The position numbers and the translations under genes were made by a program. The notes beneath the pieces are model-generated. The model was given only the letters and a program-made list of their open reading frames with translations. It did not search any database and was not told the DNA's origin. DNA of 64,000 bases. Origin: Chitinophaga agrisoli. Its GTDB lineage: Bacteria > Bacteroidota > Bacteroidia > Chitinophagales > Chitinophagaceae. Of this stretch, positions 25,799 through 35,344 are shown in pieces; within the stretch, counting starts at the first letter, position 1, and each line of letters starts with the position of its first letter. The DNA lies in NCBI RefSeq assembly GCF_008386695.1, contig NZ_VUOC01000004.1:1552327-1616326 (forward strand), written 5' to 3'.

Positions 25799-27372
25799 AG
25801 CGATAGTTTAAATTGATAGATCGATAAACCCTTAACGCCATAAAATATCAATTCTTTGTCGTTAAAGAAATAACTTTTTTCAAAAATGTGGCTTACACCC
25901 TTTAGTTCTTTATAAACCCTGTTGTTTACATTGATGTTATATCGGGAATCGCCGGTTTTTTGAATGGAGAAAAACCTATCATCATTAAAATCCCCCAGTA
26001 CAATCTCGCCTTTTTCCTTTTCACCCCAGGAAACTTCTCTGGCAGGGAACATAGGTTTGGAGAACACACCATTGAAAACCCAAAACCCTTTCGTTCCATA
26101 TTTAACATACAGAAGAACATTCCCATTTCTGGCTTTATGCTGCCATCCTATATGTGGCAAAAATTTTTCATAGCTTTCAACATAAAAACCGGAGTCCCTT
26201 ACTATAGGCTTAAAAAGCAGGGTGTTGTCCCTGTAAAGGTAAATGGAGTCGTCCGTAATAAATGAATGGATGGATTGCCCCCTGGGACTAATATAAATAG
26301 GCGTGGGCCGCACGCCATATTTTGTGATGGGAGCTGCCACCTGTTTACCATTAATTACCTTATACAGGTAATAATCCTTTAAGAGATAAAAAGCAAATTC
26401 ATTTTTATCCCCAATGTTTGGCAGCAATATCGCCGCCTCCGGATAGCAGTACACCTTGCCACTAACATTTAATTGTAGATCCTTTCCCTCCTTGTACCTA
26501 TACAAGTAGTTGCGTTTATTAAACAACGTTATATCCGACACATCCTTAACATCTTTTTGCAACGAATTATTGATGACGATGTAACCAGCCCCATTATCAT
26601 CACCGCTAAAATAATAACCATCGTTTATCATAAGATCACTTTCCCAGGCGGTTCTCACCGGCCCCATAATGGTATCAGGCGTATGAAGAAAGAACTGGTA
26701 GTCATGACCGGCTGGCTTTCTGACTTCGGCGTAAATATAATTCCCTTTGTCATTTATGTGCAGTTCGTAAAAGCCCTTCAGCGATTTATCGATCAAACGG
26801 CTATTTACAAACAGCTGGTACAATGAGTCTTTCTTTATATAGTAGATGCAGTTACCGTTTTCACTAAAGGCGCACCAGTCACGATTGCTGATATCCAGTT
26901 GATCAAGTTCCTTTTTTAAGTTTTTTGATACCAATTTGCCATTTATATAGTAGCATACCGTGTCCGCGTAGCTGGTTGTCATTGCGATATTTCCACGTGT
27001 ACCACTGGTGATGGATTTCTCCAGTTTCCCATCTACAGGACCATACACATCTACTGCCCTTGTGTTTTTATAATACCATCCCTTCTCTTCACCACCAGTA
27101 TAAGAAGTGGTATAGCTGACATCATTATCCCTGTCATAGGTATACCTAATGTCCTTCAGCCCTTCTATCTTACGCTTATTTGTCAAAAAGAATGCTTTGC
27201 CTTCTTTCTCAACTCCAAAACAATAATTGCCCACTTTATCAAAAGCGTGGGTTGCGTTTTTTAGAAAAAAGGAGTCTTTTTTGTCAGTCAGGATAAGTTT
27301 CTCCGTTATTGTCTGGCCCCAACAGGTTAGGTAGCTAAACAAGGTAAGGGAAAGGATGAGCGTTTGTTTCAA
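25795..27372 (-). CDS. exported hypothetical protein, WG/propeller-like repeats
   Basis: A TTG at 27372 gives a good signal peptide (LKQTLILSLTLFSYLTCWGQ), giving 525 residues; the frame further upstream is not signal-like. The mature part is a chain of beta repeats with aromatic residues (for example YTTSYTGGEEKGWYYKNTRA, WCAFSENGNCIYYIKKDSLY, HINDKGNYIYAEVRKPAGHD), suggesting a propeller that reports variable names and values. No catalytic motif is visible. It is in a two-gene operon with the TPR gene. Function unknown. Confidence 0.75.
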   Translation of the reverse strand: MKQTLILSLTLFSYLTCWGQTITEKLILTDKKDSFFLKNATHAFDKVGNYCFGVEKEGKAFFLTNKRKIEGLKDIRYTYDRDNDVSYTTSYTGGEEKGWYYKNTRAVDVYGPVDGKLEKSITSGTRGNIAMTTSYADTVCYYINGKLVSKNLKKELDQLDISNRDWCAFSENGNCIYYIKKDSLYQLFVNSRLIDKSLKGFYELHINDKGNYIYAEVRKPAGHDYQFFLHTPDTIMGPVRTAWESDLMINDGYYFSGDDNGAGYIVINNSLQKDVKDVSDITLFNKRNYLYRYKEGKDLQLNVSGKVYCYPEAAILLPNIGDKNEFAFYLLKDYYLYKVINGKQVAAPITKYGVRPTPIYISPRGQSIHSFITDDSIYLYRDNTLLFKPIVRDSGFYVESYEKFLPHIGWQHKARNGNVLLYVKYGTKGFWVFNGVFSKPMFPAREVSWGEKEKGEIVLGDFNDDRFFSIQKTGDSRYNINVNNRVYKELKGVSHIFEKSYFFNDKELIFYGVKGLSIYQFKLSL

Positions 27373-27534
27373 GCAGGGATGGTGTTTTAAGTTAGCGGAC
27401 AAATTTAATAAAAACAAATTAGTTGGGATATGCCTTGTCTGACCCACTCATATCAGGGTGATTGGGGATAGGGATTAAATATATCAATTGCTGACCGTGC
27501 TCCATAAAATTTACCCATTACTACAAAATCCTCA

Positions 27535-27566
27535 TTCTGGCTAATCATTGTCCTGTTCTGGTTAAT
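27535..27566 (+). promoter_or_regulatory. direct repeat with 21-bp period, candidate AraC site
   Basis: TTCTGGCTAAT (27535-27545) and TTCTGGTTAAT (27556-27566) start 21 bp apart, two helical turns, the spacing used by AraC half-sites. They lie about 63 bp before the SDR at 27629, which is followed by an AraC gene. Confidence 0.55.
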
Positions 27567-27628
27567 TAGAAATTTTGAGTACAAGGGAAATTTGCATTAT
27601 CAAATGTCAAACAATTAAACCTTCAAAA

Positions 27629-28459
27629 ATGAACAAAACAGTATTAATTTCAGGAACCTCATCCGGATTTGGAGCTGCAACCGCCAATTATTTCGCAGCA
27701 AAAGGCTGGAATGTCATTGCAACAATGAGAGACACAAGCAAAACGGAAAGCCTTGATAGATCAGAAAACATTTTCGTCACAAAATTAGACGTTCAGGACA
27801 GAACATCCATCGATGCAGCTATTGCTGCAGGCATTAACCGCTTCGGCAGCATTGACGTAGTTGTAAATAACGCCGGATATGGGCAGTTTGGAGTGTTTGA
27901 AACGGTGTCCCGCGAGACCATCCAAAAACAATTTGATGTGAATGTATTTGGAGCCATGGACGTAACAAGGGCTATTCTTCCTCATTTCCGTGCTAAACGG
28001 TCAGGCATTATCATTAATATCAGTTCCGGTGCAGGCGCTATTGGCTTTCCTATGGCCTCTATTTATAGCTCATCCAAATTTGCCCTGGAAGGATGGACGG
28101 AAGGAATAAGATATGAATTAGCTTCATTAGGGATCAGCGCAAAGATCATCGAGCCAGGTGGCGCTTTGCAAACTGACTTTATGAACCGCGTAGGCGGCGA
28201 AAGTGCAGGCCTGCAGTTGATTAACGACTATGTACCTTTTCTGGAGCAGATCGGTAAAGCATATACTCGGATGCGGAATGCTGTAGATGCGGATGCCATC
28301 GAAAGGGTTGTATTATCCATTTACGAAGCCGCTACTGATGGAACCGATCGTTTGCGCTATTTCCCCACTAGTGATATCCAGGCTCTTTTAAATGCCCGCC
28401 GCAACACTTCGGAAGAGGAATATCAGGCCTTTACAGACAAATTCTTTGCGGCTGAATAA
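27629..28459 (+). CDS. SDR-family oxidoreductase
   Basis: The 276-residue protein (start ATG at 27629) is a classical SDR: TVLISGTSSGFGAATANYFA at the N-terminus, VVNNAGYGQFG at about residue 85, catalytic Ser in INISSGAGAIG and the YSSSK motif in ASIYSSSKFALEGWTEGIRY. Unlike the SDRs at 3686 and 48707, it has the complete active site. It is followed on the same strand by an AraC regulator and preceded by 21-bp-spaced direct repeats, so the pair is probably one regulated unit. Substrate unknown. Confidence 0.94.
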   Translation: MNKTVLISGTSSGFGAATANYFAAKGWNVIATMRDTSKTESLDRSENIFVTKLDVQDRTSIDAAIAAGINRFGSIDVVVNNAGYGQFGVFETVSRETIQKQFDVNVFGAMDVTRAILPHFRAKRSGIIINISSGAGAIGFPMASIYSSSKFALEGWTEGIRYELASLGISAKIIEPGGALQTDFMNRVGGESAGLQLINDYVPFLEQIGKAYTRMRNAVDADAIERVVLSIYEAATDGTDRLRYFPTSDIQALLNARRNTSEEEYQAFTDKFFAAE

Positions 28460-28620
28460 AATTATCAGATGAAAACGGCCGGGATGCCGGTAAGCAAACG
28501 CTTATACAGAATTGTTTGATAAATTTATATGGCAAACAGCCAGCTGCTAAAACGGTTCAGGATTGAAACAACATTCAGTCCTGGATCCTTTTAGGATCAA
28601 AGCTTATAAAAACATAAACC

Positions 28621-29541
28621 ATGATAGATAGATCTGTTCTTGAAAATGGTATACATCACTTCAGGTCAATATCCGGACTGTGCGGAGCATTAGGGGTTGC
28701 CAGGCCCAAACATCCATTAATTACCATGATCAATCATGATGATATCGCAGCGGATGCTAAAGTAAAATATCTCGTTCACGACTTCTACATGATTTCTTAC
28801 AAAAGCAATCTGAATGGCAAACTAAAATACGGACAAGGCTACTACGATTTTGACGAAGGAGGACTGATCTTTATAGCGCCCAACCAACCCATATCTGTCG
28901 TGGATGACAATGACGTATGCAAAGGATACAGTTTATTTTTCCATCCTGATCTGCTCTCCGGAAGCCACTTGATAAAATCCATCACCAAATACGGTTTCTT
29001 CAATTATAACATCAACGAAGCCCTACACCTTTCAGAAAAAGAAAAACAAAAGATCCTGAACATCTTTGAAGAAATAAAGGATGAACTGGAGACTGCTATT
29101 GATGATAGCAGTCAGGAGCTGGTGGTTTCCTATATAGAAGTCTTACTGAACTATAGTAACCGGTATTATAAGCGGCAATTCATTACAAGAAAAGCAGTGA
29201 ACAGCCCGGTCATTGAACGATTTGAAAAGACGCTGAATAATTACTACGCAGAAGACCTCCCGTTACAAAATGGCATCCCATCAGTAAAATATTTTTCAGA
29301 TCAGCTGAATGTTTCAGCTGGTTATTTAAGTGACTTGCTGAGAAACCTTACAGGATCAAATACCCAGCAGCACATTCACGCCAAATTGATTGAAGTCGCT
29401 AAACAGAAGCTGGCTGCCACAGACCTGACGGCGGCAGAAATTGCCTATGAATTGGGCTTTGAACACCCGCAGTCATTTAATAAGCTGTTCAAGAATAAGA
29501 CTAAAATGACGCCATTGCAATACAAACAGTTAGCAGGATAG
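28621..29541 (+). CDS. AraC-family transcriptional regulator
   Basis: The 306-residue protein has an N-terminal cupin-like domain (YDFDEGGLIFIAPNQPISVV, GYSLFFHPDLLSGSHLI) and the C-terminal helix-turn-helix pair (VKYFSDQLNVSAGYLSDLL, then AAEIAYELGFEHPQSFNKLF). It belongs to a different subgroup from the three copies at 4589-10848. It follows the SDR gene by 161 bp; that gap holds two small hairpins (around 28560-28585 and 28582-28600). Confidence 0.94.
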   Translation: MIDRSVLENGIHHFRSISGLCGALGVARPKHPLITMINHDDIAADAKVKYLVHDFYMISYKSNLNGKLKYGQGYYDFDEGGLIFIAPNQPISVVDDNDVCKGYSLFFHPDLLSGSHLIKSITKYGFFNYNINEALHLSEKEKQKILNIFEEIKDELETAIDDSSQELVVSYIEVLLNYSNRYYKRQFITRKAVNSPVIERFEKTLNNYYAEDLPLQNGIPSVKYFSDQLNVSAGYLSDLLRNLTGSNTQQHIHAKLIEVAKQKLAATDLTAAEIAYELGFEHPQSFNKLFKNKTKMTPLQYKQLAG

Positions 29542-29562
29542 TTGGCCATTATGCGGATGCGC

Positions 29563-29931
29563 TTACCACTCCCGCCATTCGTCGGCTATACCTTCGCCGC
29601 CTGCGTAATCTTTAGGGTTCATGCCGGCGGCAATTGTTATCTGGTCTATTAATGCACATAGATCTTCACGTTCTCCCGTTTCGATGAGACCTCCAATTTC
29701 GTCATTTAATGCATTGAGGGATAAAACTGCTGTCCTAAATAATTCAACTTTATCACTCTCCTTAGCATCCGCTCCAAGTGCGCCTAATTTTTCGATCAGC
29801 GTATCGAAAACCGCTTTTGTTTTATTACAATTTTCCGCTGTGTATTGTTCCAGTCCATTATCATAACCGTCCCGCCATTTATCGAAAGGATAATACTGTT
29901 TTGTAGCGTCAAGCTGCTCTTTGTAAGTCAT
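29563..29931 (-). CDS. small hypothetical acidic protein
   Basis: The 122-residue protein (MTYKEQLDATKQYYPFDKWR) is predicted to be helical and cytoplasmic, with no signal or membrane segment. It contains FDTLIEKLGALGADAKESDK and ends KDYAGGEGIADEWREW. It converges with the AraC gene. I do not recognise it; an immunity-like or regulatory role cannot be judged. Confidence 0.6.
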   Translation of the reverse strand: MTYKEQLDATKQYYPFDKWRDGYDNGLEQYTAENCNKTKAVFDTLIEKLGALGADAKESDKVELFRTAVLSLNALNDEIGGLIETGEREDLCALIDQITIAAGMNPKDYAGGEGIADEWREW

Positions 29932-30090
29932 ACCGTTTAGTTTGAAGTAGTATAAACTGCGCTGTCTTTGTTCAATCCCATTGCCTCACTGTTTCCGTTT
30001 GAAGAAAACTTGCAGGATAACAGACCGCTCGCTGTTCATTCCATCAAACTGCTTGCCGGTATCCGCCCCGGATATAGGATTTCCGCTAAA

Positions 30091-30117
30091 TAAAAAAAGC
30101 CTCACTTTCGTAAGGCT
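30091..30117 (-). terminator. terminator of the tRNA-Ser gene
   Basis: On the minus strand AGCCTTAC, GAAA and GTGAGGCT form an 8-bp stem with a GNRA tetraloop, followed by seven T (30092-30098). Confidence 0.9.
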
Positions 30118-30119
30118 CC

Positions 30120-30207
<88 letters not shown>

Positions 30208-30411
30208 GGGCGCAAAAGTATAAAAGGAATTTAATTTAAAAAATTTTTTTTCTCCTCTCTCGGAAAAAACCAGCCCCTGCTTAGACATATCAGCCACCAT
30301 AGCGACCTCACAAGAAATCCCACCTTCATATATTCGTCTTCCCCCATCCCTCCGTATATACTCCCCATCAGAAAGCACAAAAAAATCCCCCCTCCTGCCC
30401 ACACAAAAAAA

Positions 30412-30436
30412 CGCCGCACAATTAAATTGTGCGGCG
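30412..30436 (-). terminator. strong hairpin followed by T tract on the minus strand
   Basis: CGCCGCACAATT and its reverse complement are separated by one base; on the minus strand the stem is followed by seven T (30405-30411). It lies about 257 bp beyond the stop of the efflux operon at 30693 and could end that transcript. Confidence 0.75.
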
Positions 30437-30516
30437 CTAAGTCAAGTCCTACCTGTTTACCTTTTATCCAACCTAATGATTAAAACGTTTTAAAGCCTTA
30501 TGGCCGGCATTTTATC

Positions 30517-30602
30517 TGGTGATGGGACTCTAACCCTCAAACTCGCTAACACTCCCTTAAAAGACCTGTAAAAGGTCCGGGGTTCGAATCCCCTTCCCTA
30601 TA
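30517..30602. pseudogene. two back-to-back tRNA 3'-end remnants
   Basis: On the + strand 30573-30602 reads AGGTC followed by CGGGGTTCGAATCCCC and TTCCCTAT, a class I variable loop, T arm and acceptor end without CCA. On the minus strand 30517-30540 reads GAGGGTTAGAGTCCCATCA with a CCA end, a weaker T-arm-like sequence. The 5' halves are absent or unrecognisable and no full cloverleaf can be folded. The canonical part is the + strand T arm; the minus-strand part may be chance. Confidence 0.4.
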
Positions 30603-30692
30603 CAAAATCTGCGCTGTTCCAAATCCCGGTCGCTATACCCAAATCCATCTTCCGATAAAACATCCGGCCATCGCTCTAATATCTTCAGCAAC

Positions 30693-32114
30693 TTATTTCC
30701 AACCGCCACCTAAAGACCTGTACAGCTCCACGCCTGCACTCAACTGCTGCCTTACCACATCTGCTCTTGTCAGCTGGGCCTGTAAAGAATTACTCTGGGC
30801 AGTGATCACCTCCAGGTAATTGGCCAAACCGCTGCGGAAAAGCATACGGGATTGCTCAATGGCCACATCCAGCGTTTTCACCTGGTCGGTAGCTATCTGG
30901 CGCTGTGCCTGTAATTTGTCCAGGCTTACCAGCGCATTGCTCACTTCTCCAATGGCATTCAGCGCCTGCTGACGGAAACGGATGGCCGCTTCATCGCGCG
31001 CTATCTTCGCCTGCTCCAGCTGTGTTTTCAGCTGACGGCGCTGGAAGATCGGCTGCGTAATACCGCCGGCCACTGTGCCAAACAGGGAGTTGATATCAAA
31101 CCAGTGCGCTGCTTTATAGGAGTTCAGCCCGCCGGTACCCGTAAGTGTTAACGTAGGGTACATGCTGGCCTGGGCTACGCCTACCTGGGCATTCGCTGCT
31201 ACCAGGTCCATTTCAGCCGCCCGTACATCCGGACGTTTGCTGATCAGCTCTGCCGGTAAACCGGTGTTCAGTTGCTCCCACATACGGATGTCTTCCAGGC
31301 TGCCATTACGTGCTAACGTGCCCGGTAGTTGACCGGCCAGTATACGTAAACCATTTTCCTGGATGGCAATGCCCTGCTCCAGCTGAGGTACCAGCAACGC
31401 AGCGGTCTGCTGCTGCGCGGTAGCCTGTTGTACAGCCAGTTCAGTTACTTCGCCGGCTGCTTTCTGCAGGCGCATCATCTGTACGATGGAGTCGCTGAGC
31501 GCCACATTATGTTTGGCGATCTGCAGCTGCTCATCCAGCATCAGCAGATTATAATAGCTGTTGGCCACATTGGCTACCAGCTCCGTCTGCACCGCATGGG
31601 CGCCTTCATAGCTCTGCAGGTAAGCAGCCAAAGCTGCTTCTTTCTGCCTTTTGATCTTACCCCATACGTCTATTTCCCAGGAAAGATTAGCCGCCAGCGT
31701 ATAGTCTTCAATATGGCTCGTCTTCAGGAAGCTGCTCAAACTAATACCGTTTAAGCTGTTCTTGGAAGGCGATGTGGTGCTGGCCGTTGCCTGTAAACCC
31801 AGGGAAGGCAGCCAGGCTACTTTTGCCTGCTTTACATATGATTGTGCGCTTTCAATGCGCTTCAGGGCCAGCTGCAGATCGTAGTTGCCTTTCAGCGTAC
31901 TGTCGATCAGCGCCAGTAAAGTGGGGTCCGTAAAGAACTGTTTCCACTCCACTCCGGCTATACTACTGTCAGAAGGGGCCTGGGGCTGACTGTTGAACTG
32001 TTCCGGCAGCACCAGGGCGGGCCGTTCGTAATTACGACCCACCCGGCAAGCTGCCAGCACTACAACTATCAGGAAAAATATTGTTACAATTGATCTCTTT
32101 TGCATGTATAACAT
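30693..32114 (-). CDS. RND efflux outer membrane factor, OprM/NodT type
   Basis: The 473-residue lipoprotein-like TolC homologue has a short signal with a lipobox (IVVVLAACR), followed by YERPALVLPEQFNSQP and the duplicated OEP domains (for example LSWEIDVWGKIKRQKEAALA and PDVRAAEMDLVAANAQVGVA). It forms the outer membrane channel of the tripartite pump. It is the last gene of the operon, 26 bp after the RND permease stop. Confidence 0.95.
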   Translation of the reverse strand: MLYMQKRSIVTIFFLIVVVLAACRVGRNYERPALVLPEQFNSQPQAPSDSSIAGVEWKQFFTDPTLLALIDSTLKGNYDLQLALKRIESAQSYVKQAKVAWLPSLGLQATASTTSPSKNSLNGISLSSFLKTSHIEDYTLAANLSWEIDVWGKIKRQKEAALAAYLQSYEGAHAVQTELVANVANSYYNLLMLDEQLQIAKHNVALSDSIVQMMRLQKAAGEVTELAVQQATAQQQTAALLVPQLEQGIAIQENGLRILAGQLPGTLARNGSLEDIRMWEQLNTGLPAELISKRPDVRAAEMDLVAANAQVGVAQASMYPTLTLTGTGGLNSYKAAHWFDINSLFGTVAGGITQPIFQRRQLKTQLEQAKIARDEAAIRFRQQALNAIGEVSNALVSLDKLQAQRQIATDQVKTLDVAIEQSRMLFRSGLANYLEVITAQSNSLQAQLTRADVVRQQLSAGVELYRSLGGGWK

Positions 32115-32140
32115 GAATTTTATTAACCTTAGCTATTACC

Positions 32141-35100
32141 TCAATGTACTGCCACTTCTTCTTCCATCTCCTCTTCATACACCCGCAGACCAGGACGGCC
32201 TGTTATTCTCTCCTGCAGGAACTGGAAGATCACGTACAGTACCGGAATAATAAATACGCCCAGTATTACCCCGCTCAACATACCGCCTATGGCGCTGTAA
32301 CCAATAGAGTGGTTACCCACAGCAGATCCCTTCTGCACAAATACCAGCGGTATCAGACCTACGATAAAGGCGAATGAAGTCATCAGGATCGGCCTGAGCC
32401 TAGCCCTTGAACCAGCCAGCGCAGATTCCAGCAAGCCCATACCATTGCGCCGGCGCTGCACAGCAAACTCCACGATCAGGATCGCGTTCTTCGCCAACAG
32501 ACCAATCAGCATGATCATACCAATCTGTACATAGATGTTATTGTCCAGACCCGCAAAGCCAATAAAGGCAAATACGCCCAGGATGCCCGTGGGTATGGTC
32601 AGGATAACCGCCAGCGGCAGTACATAGCTTTCAAACTGTGCTGCCAGCAGGAAATACACGAATATGATACTTAGCAGGAAGATATAGATCTGCTGGTCAC
32701 CCGCTTTGATCTCCTCACGGGTAGCGCCGGTCCACTCGTAGCCATAACCTTGCGGTAATGACTGCTTCGCTGTTTCCTCAATCGCTTTGATGGCGTCACC
32801 TGTACTATAACCTGGTTTAGGCGTACCGTTGATGGTAACCGCATTATACAGGTTGTTACGGGTTACCGTTTCAGGACCATATACGCGTTTTAAGGTAACC
32901 ATCGTTTTCACCGGTACCATCTCATCCTGGCTGTTCTTCACATAAATACCATCCAGTGAGTGTATATCGTTACGGAACGGTATATCTGCCTGGGCTACCA
33001 CGCGGTAGTATTTACCAAAACGGTTGAAATCCGACACATAACTGGCGCCATAGTAGATCTGCAAGGTGCCCATCAGGTCGCTCACATTTACGCCCAGCTG
33101 TTTAGCCTTGAAATTGTCTACTTCTACCCTGTACTGCGGGTTACCTGCAGAGAAGGTGGTGAAGGCGGCGCCTATCTCTTTGCGCTGCATCAGCGCGCCG
33201 ATAAAGCCCCATGCATTCATGCCTAGCTGGCCCAGCGGACGGTCCAGTTTATCCTGCAGCATGAACTCAAAACCGCTCACGTTACCAAAACCCTGTACCG
33301 TTGGGAAGGTGAAGAAGAACGCGCTGGCGTCTTTCAGCTGGCTCGCCGGTCCATACATCATACCGGTGATCTGGTCAATGCCTTTCACCTGTCCCCTGTC
33401 CTTTATATCTTTTAAGCGCACAAAACCTGCGGCATAAGGAGAGGCAGCGGCGTTACTGATAAAGTTAAAGCCATCCACCGTCCAGATATGTTTTACTGCC
33501 GGATTCTGTCCCAGCATGCCATTCAGCGCGCTGGTAGACTTATGCGTTCTGTCCAGTGAGCTACCCGGAGGCGTGTTCAGCGCATATAACACAAAGCTCT
33601 GGTCCTCCGTAGGAATAAATCCTGTCGGAGCCCTTCTGGCCAGTAAGAATGCGCCAATGGTGATAATTACCAGCATACCGATAGCCAGCCATTTACGGCG
33701 GATCAAAAAGCCAAGGCTCTTGATATAACGGTGTGTCATCGCCTGGAAGGCGGCGTTAAACGCATTAAAGAACCGGCTTCCAAATCCCCGCTTCTTACCA
33801 TGCTCGCCATGACCATTGCTATCGTCATGCGCATTCTTCAGGAACAGCGCACAAAGAGCAGGGCTCAGGGTCAATGCGTTGATCGCGGAGATCATGATAG
33901 ATATAGCCAGGGTAAACGCAAACTGACGGTAGAATACGCCCGCAGGGCCCTGCATGAAACCAACCGGGATAAACACCGCCATCATTACCAGGGTAATGGA
34001 GATGATAGCGCCGGATATTTCATCCATTGATTTCAGCGTAGCCTTTCTCGCAGGCCATCTGGTCTGCTCCATCTTCGCATGCACGGCCTCCACCACCACG
34101 ATGGCGTCATCCACCACGATACCGATGGCCAGCACTAACGCAAACAGGGTGAGCAGGTTAATACTGAAACCAAATAGCTGCAGGAAGAAGAACGTACCCA
34201 CAATGGCCACAGGTACGGCTATCGCCGGGATCAATGTAGAACGGAAATCCTGCAGGAACACAAACACCACCAGGAACACCAGTAAGAATGCGATCACAAG
34301 CGTTTCACGCACCTGGTCAATAGAGGCGTCCAGGAAGTCCTTGGCGTTATACATCACTTCTGTCCTAACGCCCTTGGGAAGCGTAGACCTGAAGTCCACC
34401 AGCAAATGTTCTATATTCTCCAGGATCTCGTTGGCGTTGGAGCCGGCTGTCTGGATGATCGCAAAACCAGCGGCGGGTTTACCGTCCAGCATGTTGTTAG
34501 CTCCATAGTTCAGTGAGCCGAATTCCACACGTGCCAGATCTTTCAGGCGAAGCATAGACCCATCGCTGTTCGCCTTTATCACCATGTTCTCATAATCCTC
34601 GTTCTGGGTCAGCTTACCCTTGTATTTTAATACAAATTCAAAGGTTTCCTTGCTGCTCTCGCCTAAACGGCCGGGAGCCGCTTCAATATTCTGGTCCTTG
34701 ATAGCCGCCAGTACTTCCTGTGGTGAGAGGTTATTCGCAGCCAGACGGTCTGGTCTTAACCAGATACGCATGGAGTAATCCTTGGCGCCAAAGATCTGCG
34801 CCTGCGCTACACCGGGCACACGTTGGATCTGAGGGATCAGGTTGATCTTAATATAGTTCTGCAGGAACTTCTCATCATATTGTTTGGGATCATCACTGGT
34901 CAAACCCATGAACATAATGAAACCGTTCTGCACTTTCTGCGTGCTCAGGCCCGCGGTTACCACTTCGGAGGGTAACTGGCTGGTAGCTTTAGATACCCTG
35001 TTCTGCACGTTCACCGCAGCAATATCAGGATCTGTGCCCTGTTTAAAGAACACCGTTAACACCATACTACCATCGTTACTGGAGTTGGAAGTCATATACG

Positions 35101-35326
35101 TCATGTTCTCCACACCGTTCACCGCTTCCTCTATCGGGTTAGCCACGGAACGGGCCACCACTTCGGCGTTGGCGCCGGGATACGAGGCAGTCACCGTCAC
35201 ACTGGGCGGCGCGATGTCCGGAAACAAAGTAACAGGCAAGGCGAAATAGGAGATAATGCCCAATAGTAGTAGGATAATGGACACTACCGTAGAAAGCACC
35301 GGCCTTAATATAAATCTTCTTAACAT
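32141..35326 (-). CDS. RND multidrug efflux permease, HAE1/AcrB type
   Basis: The 1061-residue inner membrane pump has twelve spans and two large periplasmic loops. The N-terminus (FILRPVLSTVVSIILLLLG) and the proton-relay Asp pair in TM4 (IGIVVDDAIVVVEAVHAK) are as in AcrB; the RND signatures YPGANAEVVARSVANPIEEA and GFIPTEDQSFVLYALN are present. It exports hydrophobic drugs or metabolites, driven by proton entry. The start is the ATG at 35326, 77 bp after the adaptor stop, with a structured gap between. Confidence 0.97.
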   Translation of the reverse strand: MLRRFILRPVLSTVVSIILLLLGIISYFALPVTLFPDIAPPSVTVTASYPGANAEVVARSVANPIEEAVNGVENMTYMTSNSSNDGSMVLTVFFKQGTDPDIAAVNVQNRVSKATSQLPSEVVTAGLSTQKVQNGFIMFMGLTSDDPKQYDEKFLQNYIKINLIPQIQRVPGVAQAQIFGAKDYSMRIWLRPDRLAANNLSPQEVLAAIKDQNIEAAPGRLGESSKETFEFVLKYKGKLTQNEDYENMVIKANSDGSMLRLKDLARVEFGSLNYGANNMLDGKPAAGFAIIQTAGSNANEILENIEHLLVDFRSTLPKGVRTEVMYNAKDFLDASIDQVRETLVIAFLLVFLVVFVFLQDFRSTLIPAIAVPVAIVGTFFFLQLFGFSINLLTLFALVLAIGIVVDDAIVVVEAVHAKMEQTRWPARKATLKSMDEISGAIISITLVMMAVFIPVGFMQGPAGVFYRQFAFTLAISIMISAINALTLSPALCALFLKNAHDDSNGHGEHGKKRGFGSRFFNAFNAAFQAMTHRYIKSLGFLIRRKWLAIGMLVIITIGAFLLARRAPTGFIPTEDQSFVLYALNTPPGSSLDRTHKSTSALNGMLGQNPAVKHIWTVDGFNFISNAAASPYAAGFVRLKDIKDRGQVKGIDQITGMMYGPASQLKDASAFFFTFPTVQGFGNVSGFEFMLQDKLDRPLGQLGMNAWGFIGALMQRKEIGAAFTTFSAGNPQYRVEVDNFKAKQLGVNVSDLMGTLQIYYGASYVSDFNRFGKYYRVVAQADIPFRNDIHSLDGIYVKNSQDEMVPVKTMVTLKRVYGPETVTRNNLYNAVTINGTPKPGYSTGDAIKAIEETAKQSLPQGYGYEWTGATREEIKAGDQQIYIFLLSIIFVYFLLAAQFESYVLPLAVILTIPTGILGVFAFIGFAGLDNNIYVQIGMIMLIGLLAKNAILIVEFAVQRRRNGMGLLESALAGSRARLRPILMTSFAFIVGLIPLVFVQKGSAVGNHSIGYSAIGGMLSGVILGVFIIPVLYVIFQFLQERITGRPGLRVYEEEMEEEVAVH

Positions 35327-35344
35327 GATAAATTCACTTTTTAG

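Larger units (their letters stand above)
30208..30692. other. 485-bp intergenic region holding a hairpin and tRNA-like remnants
   Basis: No protein gene is supported. It holds the strong inverted repeat at 30412-30436, a 14-bp palindrome TTAAAACGTTTTAA at 30480-30493, and the tRNA-like pieces at 30517-30602. Confidence 0.7.

Noticed and set aside
30517-30602. A functional second tRNA gene
   Set aside because: The D arm, anticodon stem and matching 5' acceptor half cannot be found; only 3' end features are present.
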